A stretch of DNA of 64,000 nt from Candidatus Oscillochloris fontis (GCF_004138135.1 NZ_RYFD01000009.1:1-64000); one strand, 5' to 3'. Counted from the stretch's first letter, positions 1 to 8,291 are shown. Translations and numbers: made by a program. The notes: generated by a model from the letters alone, not told the origin.

Positions 1-219
1 CTGCGTCCCTCTCCGTCCTCTGCGGTAGATCATTCGGTGGGTATTTTCACCGCTGAGGATGCCGAGGTGCGCAGAGGAGTTTTCTTTGCCGATCCTCTGC
101 GTCCCTCTCCGTCCTCTGCGGTAGATCATTCGGTGGGTATTTTCACCGCTGAGGACACAGAGGGACGCAGAGGGGTTCCTAGATTAGATCCTCTGCGTCC
201 CTCTCCGTCCTCTGCGGTA
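1..219. repeat. Tandem palindromic repeat, period 96 bp
   Basis: The motif CTCTGCGTCCCTCTCCGTCC begins near positions 95 and 191, and the window opens inside an earlier copy, giving a 96-bp period and a little over two units. Each full unit also carries the reverse complement (CCGCTGAGGA...GCAGAGG), so it can fold into a long hairpin. Relatives occur at 27.55-27.74 kb and inside the CRISPR array at 54.65-54.76 kb. It ends just before the ribosome binding site of cbiB. Confidence 0.85.
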
Positions 220-236
220 AGACACAGGAAGATTTC

Positions 237-1163
237 ATGAGTATAGAAAATCGCAGCAAGGCGCTCCTCCTAGCCCTAGGAACCGATCTCCTCCTCGGTG
301 ATCCGCCCAACCAGTGGCACCCGGTCGTGTTGCTGGGGAACTGGATGCGCCTGGGGGAACGGCTCGCTCCGCAGGGTATACGGGCACGCCTGGGGTGGGG
401 CGCGATCTGGGTGGGGGTGGGGGCGAGTGGTATGGCTGCGCTGGCCCGCCAGGTTCCGCCCCATCCGCTGCTCCAAGCGGGTCTCGCCAGCACCCTGCTG
501 GCCTATCGCGGGCTGGATCGGGCGGTCGGGGCGGTGCAGGCTGCGCTGGCTGCGGGTGATCTGGTGGAGGCGCGGCGCTTGTTGAGTTGGCATCTGGTGA
601 GCCGCGATACCAGTAACTTGACGGCGGAGGAGGTGGCGGGGGCGGCGATAGAGTCGCTGGCTGAGAACCTCTCGGATAGTCTGGTGGCTCCGGCGTTGGC
701 CTATTTGGCGGGTGGGTTGGGGGGCTTGGTGGCCTACCGCCTGAGTAACACTGCCGATGCGATGTGGGGCTACCGCAACGAGCAGTATGAGTATCTGGGG
801 AAGGCGGCGGCGCGCCTGGATGATCTCTTCAATGTGGCTCCGGCACGCCTGACGGCGCTGCTGATTGGGTTGGCGGCACAGGTACGCCACGGGCGCGGAC
901 GGGCGGCGATGCAGGTGGCGTGGCGCGATCATGGCTGCACCGCCTCGCCCAATGCGGGTTGGCCGATGGCGGCGATGGCCGGGGCGCTCAATACGACCCT
1001 CACCAAGCGCGATGTGTATGTGTTGGGTGATGGGGCGCGGGTGGCGGATGCGGCGCTGATCGCGGAGGCGCGCTGGATGGCGCGGGTGGCGGTGGGGATC
1101 TTTGGGTTGAGTGTAGCAGTATGTGGTGTTTCTCACGCGAAGACGCGAAGGCGCGAAGGGTAA
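237..1163 (+). CDS. cbiB: Adenosylcobinamide-phosphate synthase CbiB
   Basis: CbiB is the inner-membrane enzyme that joins the aminopropanol arm (as its phosphate) to adenosylcobyric acid. The 308-aa product has the family signatures: DLLLGDPPNQWHPV near the N-terminus, RDTSNLT around residue 123, ESLAENLSDSLVAP about 135-150, and YRLSNTADAMWGYRN near 167-181. Hydrophobic segments flank them. The C-terminal end SHAKTRRREG is translated from a chromosomal repeat (CGCGAAGACGCGAAGGCGCG), so the stop codon lies in repeat DNA and the natural tail may have been replaced. The start ATG has an AGGA box eight bases upstream. It is first of the + strand cobalamin genes in this window; any upstream riboswitch would lie outside it. 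Confidence 0.93.
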   Translation: MSIENRSKALLLALGTDLLLGDPPNQWHPVVLLGNWMRLGERLAPQGIRARLGWGAIWVGVGASGMAALARQVPPHPLLQAGLASTLLAYRGLDRAVGAVQAALAAGDLVEARRLLSWHLVSRDTSNLTAEEVAGAAIESLAENLSDSLVAPALAYLAGGLGGLVAYRLSNTADAMWGYRNEQYEYLGKAAARLDDLFNVAPARLTALLIGLAAQVRHGRGRAAMQVAWRDHGCTASPNAGWPMAAMAGALNTTLTKRDVYVLGDGARVADAALIAEARWMARVAVGIFGLSVAVCGVSHAKTRRREG

Positions 1164-1194
1164 CTGTTCACACTTGGGGTAGAAGAGACCTCAT

Positions 1195-1270
1195 ATTGAC
1201 GCAAAGGCGCAAAGGTTTTGATGGGGCTTCTATTGAAGACTTTGCGCCTTGGCGGCTTGGCGTTAAAACC
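1195..1270. repeat. GACGCAAAG-type palindrome
   Basis: TTGACGCAAAGGCGCAAAGG is followed 25 bases later by its approximate inverse CTTTGCGCCTTGGCGGC, forming an imperfect hairpin between cbiB and cbiX. Members of the same family lie at about 8.15, 11.69, 12.74 and 17.01 kb. Confidence 0.8.
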
Positions 1271-1289
1271 TGAATGCTAGGATATAGTT

Positions 1290-2153
1290 ATGCTTCTTCT
1301 CATCGGTCATGGTAGCCCCGATACGGCGGGGAATGCGGAGTTTTTGGCGTTTGCAGAGCAATTGCAGACGGCGTTAGGTGTGCCAACCCAGCCATGTTTT
1401 CTTGAGTTGGCCGAGCCTTCGATTGGGGCTGGGTTTGATCTGTGTGTGGCTGCGGGGGCGCAGGAGATTGTGGCGTTGCCGCTCTTTCTGGGGCCGGGTC
1501 GGCACCAGAAGCGCGATGTGCCGGGGTTGTTGGCGGCGGCTCAGCGCGAACATCCGCATGTGCAGGTGCGCTATGGTACCCCGGTGGGGCCGCATCAGCG
1601 GCTGGTGGACGCGCTGGCAGATCGGGCGGCTGCGGTGCTGGAACAATGTTCGCAGCCGGTTGGGCATGCCGAGACGGCCGTGTTGCTGGTAGGGCGAGGC
1701 AGTAAGGATACCCAGAGTAATGCCGAGTTGGCGCGGCTGGCGCGGATGCTCTATGAGCAGCAGGAGTATGGTATGGTCGAATATGCCTACCAACTCGTGG
1801 TGGCTCCGAATGTGGGCCAGGGAATAACGCGCTGTGTGCAACTCGGCGCACACCGGGTGATTGTGCTGCCGTATATCCTCTTCGCGGGGTTTGTGCGTGA
1901 TGATATTGCTGCCCAAGCCCACGCCGCGCAGCAGCAGTACCCGCAGATCGAGGTTGTGGTGGCGCAGCACCTCTTCCCCCACGCGGGGTTGCTGGAGGCG
2001 GTGGTGCAACGTTACCAGGAGTGTGTCGCCGGGGCGGCGGCGATGACCTGCGATCTCTGTTCGTATCGCCATCAGCACGAGGATGACGAGCATCACCACC
2101 ACCATCATCATCATCACCATGGAGAGAGCCACCTGTCAGATACCCACCGCTAA
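1290..2153 (+). CDS. cbiX: Sirohydrochlorin cobaltochelatase CbiX, two-domain form with His-rich tail
   Basis: CbiX inserts cobalt into sirohydrochlorin, the entry to the anaerobic (early-cobalt) B12 route. The 287-aa protein has two chelatase-fold halves: MLLLIGHGSPDTAGNAEF at the N-terminus, with the metal-binding His in the GHGS motif, and AVLLVGRGSKDTQSNAEL from about residue 130, where the equivalent His is Arg. So only the first half keeps the canonical His. A run of ten His at about residues 270-279 is probably a cobalt store or metallochaperone tail, as in other CbiX proteins. The last residues (SDTHR) and the TAA stop at 2151-2153 lie in the terminal hairpin of the adjacent IS element, so the element seems to supply the stop codon. 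The start is ATG after an AGGATATAGTT leader. Confidence 0.92.
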   Translation: MLLLIGHGSPDTAGNAEFLAFAEQLQTALGVPTQPCFLELAEPSIGAGFDLCVAAGAQEIVALPLFLGPGRHQKRDVPGLLAAAQREHPHVQVRYGTPVGPHQRLVDALADRAAAVLEQCSQPVGHAETAVLLVGRGSKDTQSNAELARLARMLYEQQEYGMVEYAYQLVVAPNVGQGITRCVQLGAHRVIVLPYILFAGFVRDDIAAQAHAAQQQYPQIEVVVAQHLFPHAGLLEAVVQRYQECVAGAAAMTCDLCSYRHQHEDDEHHHHHHHHHHGESHLSDTHR

Positions 2154-3296
2154 AACTGGTGGGCTTGTGCTCGCTCCTTCGCCCGAAGGCGACGCAGCAC
2201 AGTAGGCCGTCTGACTGGCGGCCCTGGAGGCGATATTCACGGCAGCGTTCGTGTCAGCGGCAGCCGTATGGCCGCACGAGAGGCAACGGAAATGGGACCG
2301 ATCGGGTCGGTTCGCTTTCTCACAGTAACCACATACCGCACAGGTACGGGAGGTATTGCGCGGGTCAACCGCGACCAACACCACCCCAGCCTGAGCCGCT
2401 TTGTACGCAAGAAAGCTCCGAAGTTGTCGAAAGGCCCACGAGTGACGCGCACGGCGCTGCGCCCGTCGAACCGTGACTCGCTCGCGGATCTTCGTCAGAT
2501 CCTCGACGGCGAGTGCCTTACGGGCCGTGCGTGCCTTCTGCACCAACGCCTTGCTGATGCAGTGGTTGACATCCCGCTGGAATCGCGACTCTTTTCGTGC
2601 GTTCTTGCGGAGCCGCCAGCGGGCGCGGCGCGTGTTGGCGGTTTGGAGCCGCTGGCGGTGCTGGAACCGGCGCTCGCGTACCCGCTGGACATCCGCCCCG
2701 CTGTACGTCTCGCCCTCGCTATCGGCAGCCAGGTTCACGATGCCCAAGTCAACGCCCAGGAAGCCGGTTGGCTCATCGGGCTTCGGACTGGCTTTGGTCT
2801 GCGTCATGTGCAGGTAAAACTGCCCGTCACGCTGCACCAGTTCCGCACCACCCACCTTCCAACTCGTGTCGTACAGGTAACGCCGCTGAAACGCACCGAG
2901 AACCATGTGACCAACCACACGCCCGGTCAGCGTATTGAGACTCACGCGATCAAGGCTCATCAGGCGGTAGGTGCGGGCATCGTAGCGGATCGCGCTGTCC
3001 GGCTTGAACGTCGGACAGGTAGCGTGGTCTTTTGCCCGCGCTGCTCGCACGGCTTCAGCCGCCTTATCCCTGGCGCAACAGGCCAGTTGTGCCCCCAGCC
3101 CGTAATTGACGCGGGTGGAGCCGTAGACCACATGGTGCAGCTTGTTCTTGTTGATAATGTGCTCCTCCCACGCGACCGAGGCACAGTAGGTTGCCGCCGC
3201 GTTGAATGCCTCAGCCGTGGCCCGAATGGCGGTTACAGCGTCAGCGTCAAGCGACAGCTTGCAGCATACGGTACGTGTGGAGAGCGTCTGCGTCAT
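2136..3296 (-). CDS. tnpB: TnpB, RNA-guided nuclease of IS605 family
   Basis: TnpB proteins are RuvC-type nucleases guided by an RNA made from the element's right end, and are ancestors of Cas12. The 386-aa product looks intact. The RuvC catalytic residues are Asp in FLGVDLGIVNLAADS (about 183), Glu in AVEDLTKIRERV (about 265) and Asp in AAADTNAAVNIA (about 348). A CxxC...CxxC zinc ribbon (CAVCGY / CLSCGH) lies just before the last motif. I choose ATG 3296 because TATACT (3303-3308 on the - strand) ends six bases upstream, which suggests a leaderless transcript; an alternative start six codons upstream has no better signal. The 3' end overlaps cbiX by 18 bp, and the guide RNA would be expected to cover this end. 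Confidence 0.9.
   Translation of the reverse strand: MTQTLSTRTVCCKLSLDADAVTAIRATAEAFNAAATYCASVAWEEHIINKNKLHHVVYGSTRVNYGLGAQLACCARDKAAEAVRAARAKDHATCPTFKPDSAIRYDARTYRLMSLDRVSLNTLTGRVVGHMVLGAFQRRYLYDTSWKVGGAELVQRDGQFYLHMTQTKASPKPDEPTGFLGVDLGIVNLAADSEGETYSGADVQRVRERRFQHRQRLQTANTRRARWRLRKNARKESRFQRDVNHCISKALVQKARTARKALAVEDLTKIRERVTVRRAQRRARHSWAFRQLRSFLAYKAAQAGVVLVAVDPRNTSRTCAVCGYCEKANRPDRSHFRCLSCGHTAAADTNAAVNIASRAASQTAYCAASPSGEGASTSPPVLAVGI
2143..2163. repeat. IS right-end hairpin
   Basis: CCCACC (2143-2148) pairs with GGTGGG (2158-2163) around the loop GCTAAAACT. It overlaps both the last codons of cbiX, including its TAA stop, and the last codons of tnpB. Confidence 0.75.
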
Positions 3297-3370
3297 AAAA
3301 CAAGTATAGCACAATCCGAACGCCCGTGCATGTATGTATGTACGAAAGCGGGCTAAAGCAGTGCGCTCCT

Positions 3371-3391
3371 CCCGGCACTAAAACTGCCGGG
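3371..3391. repeat. IS left-end hairpin
   Basis: CCCGGC (3371-3376) pairs with GCCGGG (3386-3391) around the loop ACTAAAACT, eight of nine bases identical to the loop of the right-end hairpin. It ends 26 bases before the start of cbiC. Confidence 0.75.
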
Positions 3392-3417
3392 TTTCCGCGC
3401 CTAAAGGCAAGTCACCT

Positions 3418-4065
3418 ATGAGCCTACACCCCCACGCCATCGCGTCCGAGTCGTTCCAGATCATCCGGCGTAGCCTCGCTGAGCGCGGGCTGGCCTTTGC
3501 ACCGCCGCTGGCAGCGGTGGTGGAGCGGATCATTCATACTACCGCCGACTTTGAGTTTGCTGAACTGGTGCAGATCAGCCCCGGTGCGATTGAGGCCGGG
3601 GTAGCCGCGCTGCAAGCGGGTTGCGCGGTGATCACCGATGTCCACATGGTACGGGTGGGGATTAGTGCGCAACGGCTGGCCAAACTTGGCGGCAGTCTGC
3701 ACTGCTTCATTGATGACCCGGCAGTTCGTGACGTGGCGGCGGCCCAAGGTGGGACGCGCAGTGCCCAGAGTATGCGCCTCGCGGCTGAGCGTGGGTTGCT
3801 CGATGGCAGTATCGTGGCGATAGGCAATGCGCCGACTGCGCTCGAAGCGATCATTGAACTCGTGGAGGCCGGTGCCCGCCCGGCATTGGTGATCGGGGTG
3901 CCGGTGGGCTTTGTCGGTGCAGCCGAGAGTAAAGCCGCCTTGGCTCAGGTGACTCAGGTGCCGTGGCTGGTGACGCTGGGCCGTAAGGGTGGCTCGACGA
4001 TTGCGGCAGCGGCGGTGAATGCGCTCTTGCGCTTGGCGGTTGGCGCAGGGAATGACGAGTTGTAA
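3418..4065 (+). CDS. cbiC: Precorrin-8X methylmutase
   Basis: This enzyme moves the C11 methyl group to C12, giving (hydrogeno)cobyrinate. The 215-aa length is usual. Family signatures are IASESFQIIRR near the N-terminus (about 8-18), CAVITDVHMVRVGI around 69-82 and ALVIGVPVGFVGAAESK near 156-172. The second contains the conserved TDxxM and the third the PVGFVGAAESK active-site loop. The gene starts 26 bp after the left-end hairpin of the IS, so its original leader has probably been displaced. It ends two bases before cbiD, implying cotranscription. Confidence 0.95.
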   Translation: MSLHPHAIASESFQIIRRSLAERGLAFAPPLAAVVERIIHTTADFEFAELVQISPGAIEAGVAALQAGCAVITDVHMVRVGISAQRLAKLGGSLHCFIDDPAVRDVAAAQGGTRSAQSMRLAAERGLLDGSIVAIGNAPTALEAIIELVEAGARPALVIGVPVGFVGAAESKAALAQVTQVPWLVTLGRKGGSTIAAAAVNALLRLAVGAGNDEL

Positions 4066-4067
4066 GT

Positions 4068-5195
4068 ATGGAGATTCCTATCCCCCCACGTGACCGGCGC
4101 GGTATGCGCACGGGCTACACCACTGGTACGACTGCGGCGGCGGCGGCCAAGTTGGCGACGCTGGCCTTACTCGGTGGGGCGTGGCCTACTGATGTGGTCG
4201 TGCGATTGCCCACCGGCGAAACGACCCGCATGCTGCCACTGGCGTGCTGGTTTGCGGGTGACACGGCGGTCTGTACGCTGATCAAGGATGGTGGCGATGA
4301 CCCCGATGTGACCCACGGGGCGCGGATTTCGGCCTATGTGCGCAGGTGTGCGACGCCCGGTGTGCATATCGAGGGCGGTAGCGGGGTGGGCCGGGTGACA
4401 CTGCCTGGCCTGGGGTTGGCGGTGGGGAGCGCGGCGATCAATCCGGTGCCGCGCCAGCAGATCCGCGCCAACGTGGCGGATGCGGTGTTGCAGGTTCTCC
4501 ATGATCCGCGCTACCTCGATCTGCATGGGCTAGAGGTGCTGATCAGTGTCGCCGACGGGGCGGCACTGGCAGAACGCACCCTCAATCCGCGCCTGGGCAT
4601 CATCGGTGGGATCAGCATCCTGGGCACGAGTGGCAAGGTGCATCCCTACAGCACCGCCGCGTGGCGGGCGAGTGTGGTGCAGGCGGTCGAGTTGGCGGCC
4701 TACCACAGCGTCGCGAAGGTGGTGCTGGCCACCGGCGGGCGCTCGGCGGAGGCGGCCAAGCGGCTCTTCCCGCACCTGCCCGATCTGGCATGTGTGGAAA
4801 TCAGTATCTTTACCGGGGCGGCGCTGCGCACCTGTGTGTCCCAGCGTGTCCCGGAGGTGGCGCTGGTGGCCATGATCAGCCGCATCGCCAAGACAGCCCA
4901 GGGGCGGATGGTGACGCACGTTGCGGGCAACCCGGTAGATCTCGCCTTTCTGTCCCAGGTCTGCCGCGAGGCGGGTGCGCCAGAGGGGTTGGTGGCGGCG
5001 GTGGCAGCCGCGAACACCAGCCGTCACATGCTCGAACTGTGCCAGGAGTATGGCACGCTGGCTCCGCTGGAACACCTGACCCGGCTGGCGTTGGCGCAAT
5101 CGCGGCGTTATGTCGAGCGGCTCGGTGGGCATCCGCGCCTGGAGGTGATCTTGGTGGATTTTGATGGTACCGCGCTGGTGCGGGTAGAGGGGTAG
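4068..5195 (+). CDS. cbiD: Cobalt-precorrin-5B C1-methyltransferase CbiD
   Basis: CbiD methylates C1 in the anaerobic corrin route, and its presence with CbiX points to early cobalt insertion. The 375-aa protein begins RRGMRTGYTTGTTAAAAAKLA, the family's N-terminal hallmark. It also has IKDGGDDPDVTHGARI (about 70-85), EGGSGVGRVTLPGLGLAVG (about 102-120) and GIIGGISILGTSGKVHPYS (about 180-198). No truncation is seen. The start is two bases after the cbiC stop. Confidence 0.96.
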   Translation: MEIPIPPRDRRGMRTGYTTGTTAAAAAKLATLALLGGAWPTDVVVRLPTGETTRMLPLACWFAGDTAVCTLIKDGGDDPDVTHGARISAYVRRCATPGVHIEGGSGVGRVTLPGLGLAVGSAAINPVPRQQIRANVADAVLQVLHDPRYLDLHGLEVLISVADGAALAERTLNPRLGIIGGISILGTSGKVHPYSTAAWRASVVQAVELAAYHSVAKVVLATGGRSAEAAKRLFPHLPDLACVEISIFTGAALRTCVSQRVPEVALVAMISRIAKTAQGRMVTHVAGNPVDLAFLSQVCREAGAPEGLVAAVAAANTSRHMLELCQEYGTLAPLEHLTRLALAQSRRYVERLGGHPRLEVILVDFDGTALVRVEG

Positions 5196-5200
5196 GATTT

Positions 5201-5336
5201 GGCCCTCACCCCCCTAGCCCCCCTCTCCCGTTCGCTACGCGAACAGGAGAGGGGGGAATATGCTCCGGGCTACACAGGAATGTGCCCCCCTCTCCTGTGG
5301 GCGCAGCCCACGGGAGAGGGGTTGGGGGTGAGGGCC
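5201..5336. repeat. GGCCCTCACCCCC-type palindrome
   Basis: GGCCCTCACCCCCCTAGCCC at the left is mirrored by GGGGTTGGGGGTGAGGGCC at the right. Two inner hairpins have loops CGTTCGCTACGCGAACAG and TGTGGGCGCAGCCCA. It separates cbiD from cbiET. Relatives lie at 11031-11090, inside a coding region, and at 13885-14021. Confidence 0.85.
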
Positions 5337-5375
5337 ATTCAATGTGTAAATGGTTACGGTGACAGGAAAAAGCGC

Positions 5376-6614
5376 ATGCACAAGATCGTAGTTCTCGGAA
5401 TTACCGGGGCGGGGCGGGCGAGTCTGCCTGAGGCGCAGATCCAGCGGGTGTTGGCGGCGGATCTGCTGGTGGGTGGTGAGCGCCATTTGGGCTACTTCCC
5501 CGATTTTAGTGGCGAGTGCTTGAGTATGCGCCAGGGGTTAGCCGTGCTTGAGCAACGGCTACGCCATGCCTACGAGACCGGGCTGCGAGCGGTCGTGCTG
5601 GCATCGGGCGATCCGCTCTGTTACGGCATCGGAGCCAGTCTGCGGCGGAGCTTCAGTGCCGAGGTGTTGGAGATCGTGCCCGCACCGAGCGCCTATCAAC
5701 TCGCCTTCGCCGCGCTGGGTGAACCATGGCACGACGCCGCCCTGCTCAGTGCCCACGGGCGACCCACCCGCGATGTGGTGCGGGCGGTCTGTTTGAGTAG
5801 TAAAGCGGGCATCCTCACCGATGACCAGCATACGCCGGGGGTGATCGCGCAAGCGTTACTGGATGCCGGGATGTCGCCGCAGCGCCCGTGTGCGGTGTGC
5901 GAGAACCTGGGTGAGCCGGAGCAGCGGATTGTGCGGGGCAGCCTGGGGGAGATCGCGGGCGCAAGCTTCGCGCCGCTGAATGTGCTGGTGATCTGGAACG
6001 AGGAGCCGGAGGGCCAGCGTTTGGCCGGGGCTGTCCCAATGCCATGCGAGGAGGTACCAACCCATCCCGGCATCCCCGATAAGGCCATCTCGACCAGTGG
6101 GGGGTTGCTGACCCAGCGCGAGATTCGGCTGCTCAGTTTGGCCGAACTGGCACCCCAAGCGGGCGAGATCTTCTGGGATCTGGGGGCGGGCAGCGGGGCG
6201 GTGAGTATCGAGGCGGCGCGTTGGCAAGCGGCAGTCACGGTCTATGCGGTGGAGCGGCGGGCGATGATGTGTGAGCACATCCGCGAGAATCTGCGCCGCT
6301 TCCCGTGTTCAAATGTGCATCTGATCGAGGGTACCGCACCCGGAGTGTGCGCCGATCTCCCCGATCCCGATATGGTCTTTATTGGTGGGAGTGGCGGTTG
6401 GCTGCCCGAACTGCTCGATCTGGTGCGCCAACGCCTGCGCCCCGGCGGGCGGCTGGTGCTGGCTCTCGTCACCCTGGAGAATCTGCATACCGCCCGCACG
6501 AGCCTGCCCGATGCGCGGCTGACGCAGGTGCAGGTGAGTGTGGCTGCGCCGATCTTGGGGATGGTGCGCCTAGAGGCGCAGAATCCTGTTTTCTTGTTGA
6601 CGTGGCGAATGTAG
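5376..6614 (+). CDS. cbiET: CbiE-CbiT fusion, precorrin-6Y C5,15-methyltransferase (decarboxylating)
   Basis: This bifunctional enzyme (CobL type) methylates C5 and C15 and removes the C12 acetate carboxyl. The N-terminal CbiE half is a tetrapyrrole methylase: MHKIVVLGITGAGRASLPEA at 1-20, VVLASGDPLCYGIGASL near 75-90. The C-terminal CbiT half (about 215-412) is a class I SAM methyltransferase with LTQREIRLLSLAELAPQAGE then IFWDLGAGSGAVSIEAARW, the SAM-binding loop. The reading frame is open upstream to 5199, but that stretch is only translated palindrome. ATG 5376 follows an AGGA box and opens the conserved domain, so I use it. The length of 412 aa is typical of CobL. Confidence 0.94.
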   Translation: MHKIVVLGITGAGRASLPEAQIQRVLAADLLVGGERHLGYFPDFSGECLSMRQGLAVLEQRLRHAYETGLRAVVLASGDPLCYGIGASLRRSFSAEVLEIVPAPSAYQLAFAALGEPWHDAALLSAHGRPTRDVVRAVCLSSKAGILTDDQHTPGVIAQALLDAGMSPQRPCAVCENLGEPEQRIVRGSLGEIAGASFAPLNVLVIWNEEPEGQRLAGAVPMPCEEVPTHPGIPDKAISTSGGLLTQREIRLLSLAELAPQAGEIFWDLGAGSGAVSIEAARWQAAVTVYAVERRAMMCEHIRENLRRFPCSNVHLIEGTAPGVCADLPDPDMVFIGGSGGWLPELLDLVRQRLRPGGRLVLALVTLENLHTARTSLPDARLTQVQVSVAAPILGMVRLEAQNPVFLLTWRM

Positions 6615-6617
6615 GGG

Positions 6618-6709
6618 GTAGAGACGCAAGATGTTGCGTCGTAGAGACGCAAGATGTTGCGTCGTAGAGACGCAAGATGTTGCGTCGTAGAGACGCAAGA
6701 TGTTGCGTC
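6618..6709. repeat. Four perfect 23-bp tandem repeats
   Basis: GTAGAGACGCAAGATGTTGC plus GTC is repeated four times without change. Each unit contains the palindrome GACGCAA-GATG-TTGCGTC. It lies exactly between the convergent 3' ends of cbiET and the antisense nucleotidyltransferase-like gene and may act as a bidirectional stop. Confidence 0.9.
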
Positions 6710-6710
6710 G

Positions 6711-7223
6711 TTACGACACCCCAAATTCCAGATCTGCCAGTGTGATCAGGGCATCAAAATCTTCGAGGAACTCAGGGCTGAATTGCTCCACCACCTGACG
6801 CACCTGTTGGCGCTCTGTGGGTGGGGTGAGCGCAAGGAGACGCTGAATATCGGCCAAATCCTGGGTTCGCCCAGCTTGCAACTTGAGCAGAATGAGATAT
6901 GGACGCGCTAAGACCGGCATATTAGCCGGATCACGAACTGGCTGCCGCAACACCATGTCCAGCCACGGATCGTTACGGGTAAGCACATCAATAGGAGGCT
7001 CATGCGCCAATTGCACCGTAAAGCCACCAATACTCAGATCACCTTGGAACGAATACCCGGCCTTGAGGAAGGCTTGACGCGCAGTATACGCATCATCGGC
7101 ATGCATGAGGATGGCAACATCGAGCGTGGCACGCTCCGGCATATAGGCACGCAGCGCCAACCCGCCCACAAGCACCCAGCGCAGCGATCCAAGCACGACG
7201 TGCAGATCTGGTACTGGCTGCAT
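6711..7223 (-). CDS. Nucleotidyltransferase-fold protein (AbiEii/DUF6036-like)
   Basis: The 170-aa protein has the N-terminal core of nucleotidyltransferase-like proteins: HVVLGSLRWVLVGGLALRAY followed by RATLDVAILM. The usual paired acidic residues of this motif (DxD) read DVA here, so the second metal ligand is missing and catalysis is doubtful. The C-terminal half (VRDPANMPVLARPYLILLKL...GRTQDLADIQRLL) matches the helical part that follows in such proteins. The frame is open to 7364, but ATG 7223 has a strong AGAGGAG box five bases upstream and avoids overlap with the divergent cobI promoter region. It lies antisense inside the cobalamin locus, like cargo. Its function is unknown; an orphan antitoxin-system toxin or remnant is possible. 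Confidence 0.6.
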   Translation of the reverse strand: MQPVPDLHVVLGSLRWVLVGGLALRAYMPERATLDVAILMHADDAYTARQAFLKAGYSFQGDLSIGGFTVQLAHEPPIDVLTRNDPWLDMVLRQPVRDPANMPVLARPYLILLKLQAGRTQDLADIQRLLALTPPTERQQVRQVVEQFSPEFLEDFDALITLADLEFGVS

Positions 7224-7366
7224 AGCACTCCTCTGTTCATAGAAGATGCGCTGCGACCCCGTGCCACGGGCGGCTCGACGCAGAGCCAGACGCAGAAATT
7301 GGGTGGCGAGACGGGGCGTTGAGGTTGTTGTTTGTGATTGCACCATACCAGAAAGTATAAGCATCT

Positions 7367-8110
7367 ATGCTTGAAGAATCAACCTACCACCTCACCGTAG
7401 TCGGGCTTGGCCCCGGCGACCCGGAGTTGGTGACGATGAAGGGTATCCGTGCCATTCAGGCGGCGGATCTGATCTTTACGCCGCGTACCCGCCCCGATGA
7501 GGCGAGCCGGGCGTTGCGGATTGCGCAGCCCTGGATTGACCCGACCCGCCAGCAGGTTGTCCCGCTGACGATCCCGATGGAGCGCGATCCGGCCTTGGCG
7601 AGCGCTGCCTATCAGGAGACAGCGCGTGAGATCCTGGAGTGTGTGCAGGCGCATCCGCACACGCCGGTGCGGGCAGTCTACCTCTTGTTGGGCGATCCGC
7701 TGCTCTATGGCACCTTCACCAATCTGCGCAACGCGCTGCTACACGCCGAACCCGGCCTCGCGGTGACGATCATTCCGGGGGTTACGTCGTTTGCGGCGAC
7801 GGCGGCACAGGTGGCGTTGCCGCTCAGTAGCGGGAATGAACGTGTGGCCATCCTGCCTGCCCCGGAAGATGCGGAGGAGTTGCGTGGCTTGTTCACCGCT
7901 TTCCATACGCTGATTCTGATGAAGGTGGGGCGTCATTTGCCCGCGATCATCGCCACGCTGAGCGCGATGAATCTGCTCGATCAGGCGGTCTATGCCGAGC
8001 GCATCGGTATGCCCGAAGAGCGCGTGGTGCGCGATCTGGCCAGCCTGCGCGACTATGAAGCCCCTTACTTATCCTTATTGATCGTGCGCCGCACGCGGGA
8101 CTCTTCATGA
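7367..8110 (+). CDS. cobI: Precorrin-2 C20-methyltransferase
   Basis: This tetrapyrrole methylase adds the C20 methyl group to (cobalt-)precorrin-2. The 247-aa product begins YHLTVVGLGPGDPELVTMKG, the SAM-binding GxGPGDPxLxT motif of the family. It also contains VYLLLGDPLLYGTFTNL (about 104-120), the second SAM loop, and VTIIPGVTSFAATAAQ (about 133-148). The start ATG lies 143 bp from the divergent nucleotidyltransferase-like gene, so a promoter for the second half of the cobalamin locus could lie in that gap. In cobalt-first organisms the same protein is named CbiL. Confidence 0.93.
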   Translation: MLEESTYHLTVVGLGPGDPELVTMKGIRAIQAADLIFTPRTRPDEASRALRIAQPWIDPTRQQVVPLTIPMERDPALASAAYQETAREILECVQAHPHTPVRAVYLLLGDPLLYGTFTNLRNALLHAEPGLAVTIIPGVTSFAATAAQVALPLSSGNERVAILPAPEDAEELRGLFTAFHTLILMKVGRHLPAIIATLSAMNLLDQAVYAERIGMPEERVVRDLASLRDYEAPYLSLLIVRRTRDSS

Positions 8111-8149
8111 TTGGGGTAAGCGAGTTGTCTACTCCTATGCGGAGCCTTT

Positions 8150-8251
8150 TTTGACGCAAAGACGCAAAGGCGCAAAGCCTGCAATAAAACCTTTGCATCC
8201 TTGCGTCAACACGAGGTTTCTTTTACCCCAAGCACAGCCTTTGCGTCAACA
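8150..8251. repeat. GACGCAAAG-type palindrome
   Basis: TTGACGCAAAGACGCAAAGG is mirrored by CCTTTGCATCCTTGCGTCAA, with a second partial copy, CAGCCTTTGCGTCAACATC, just after. It fills most of the gap between cobI and the large fusion gene. Confidence 0.75.
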
Positions 8252-8291
8252 TCTGAATTTTAGGAAACGTAGCTATGCGGGAGAGTGTTTC

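Larger units (their letters stand above)
2136..3391 (-). mobile_element. IS200/IS605-type element carrying only tnpB
   Basis: A tnpB gene is bounded by two matching hairpins: 2143-2163 (CCCACC stem, loop GCTAAAACT) and 3371-3391 (CCCGGC stem, loop ACTAAAACT). Both have 6-bp stems and nearly identical 9-base loops, as expected for subterminal imperfect palindromes recognised by a Y1 transposase. No tnpA is present, so movement would need a transposase supplied elsewhere. The exact ends cannot be fixed without an empty site. The element sits antisense between cbiX and cbiC. Confidence 0.82.

Noticed and set aside
276-1136. 286-aa - strand frame opposite cbiB, and similar long frames opposite other cob genes
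   Set aside because: High-GC shadow frames rich in Arg, His and Pro; the sense strand has recognised enzymes.
2268-3356. 362-aa + strand open frame
   Set aside because: It is antisense to tnpB, whose RuvC and zinc-ribbon motifs are clear; no known domain on the + strand.
5199-5375. N-terminal extension of the CbiET frame
   Set aside because: It is a translated palindromic repeat; ATG 5376 has a ribosome binding site and starts the conserved domain.
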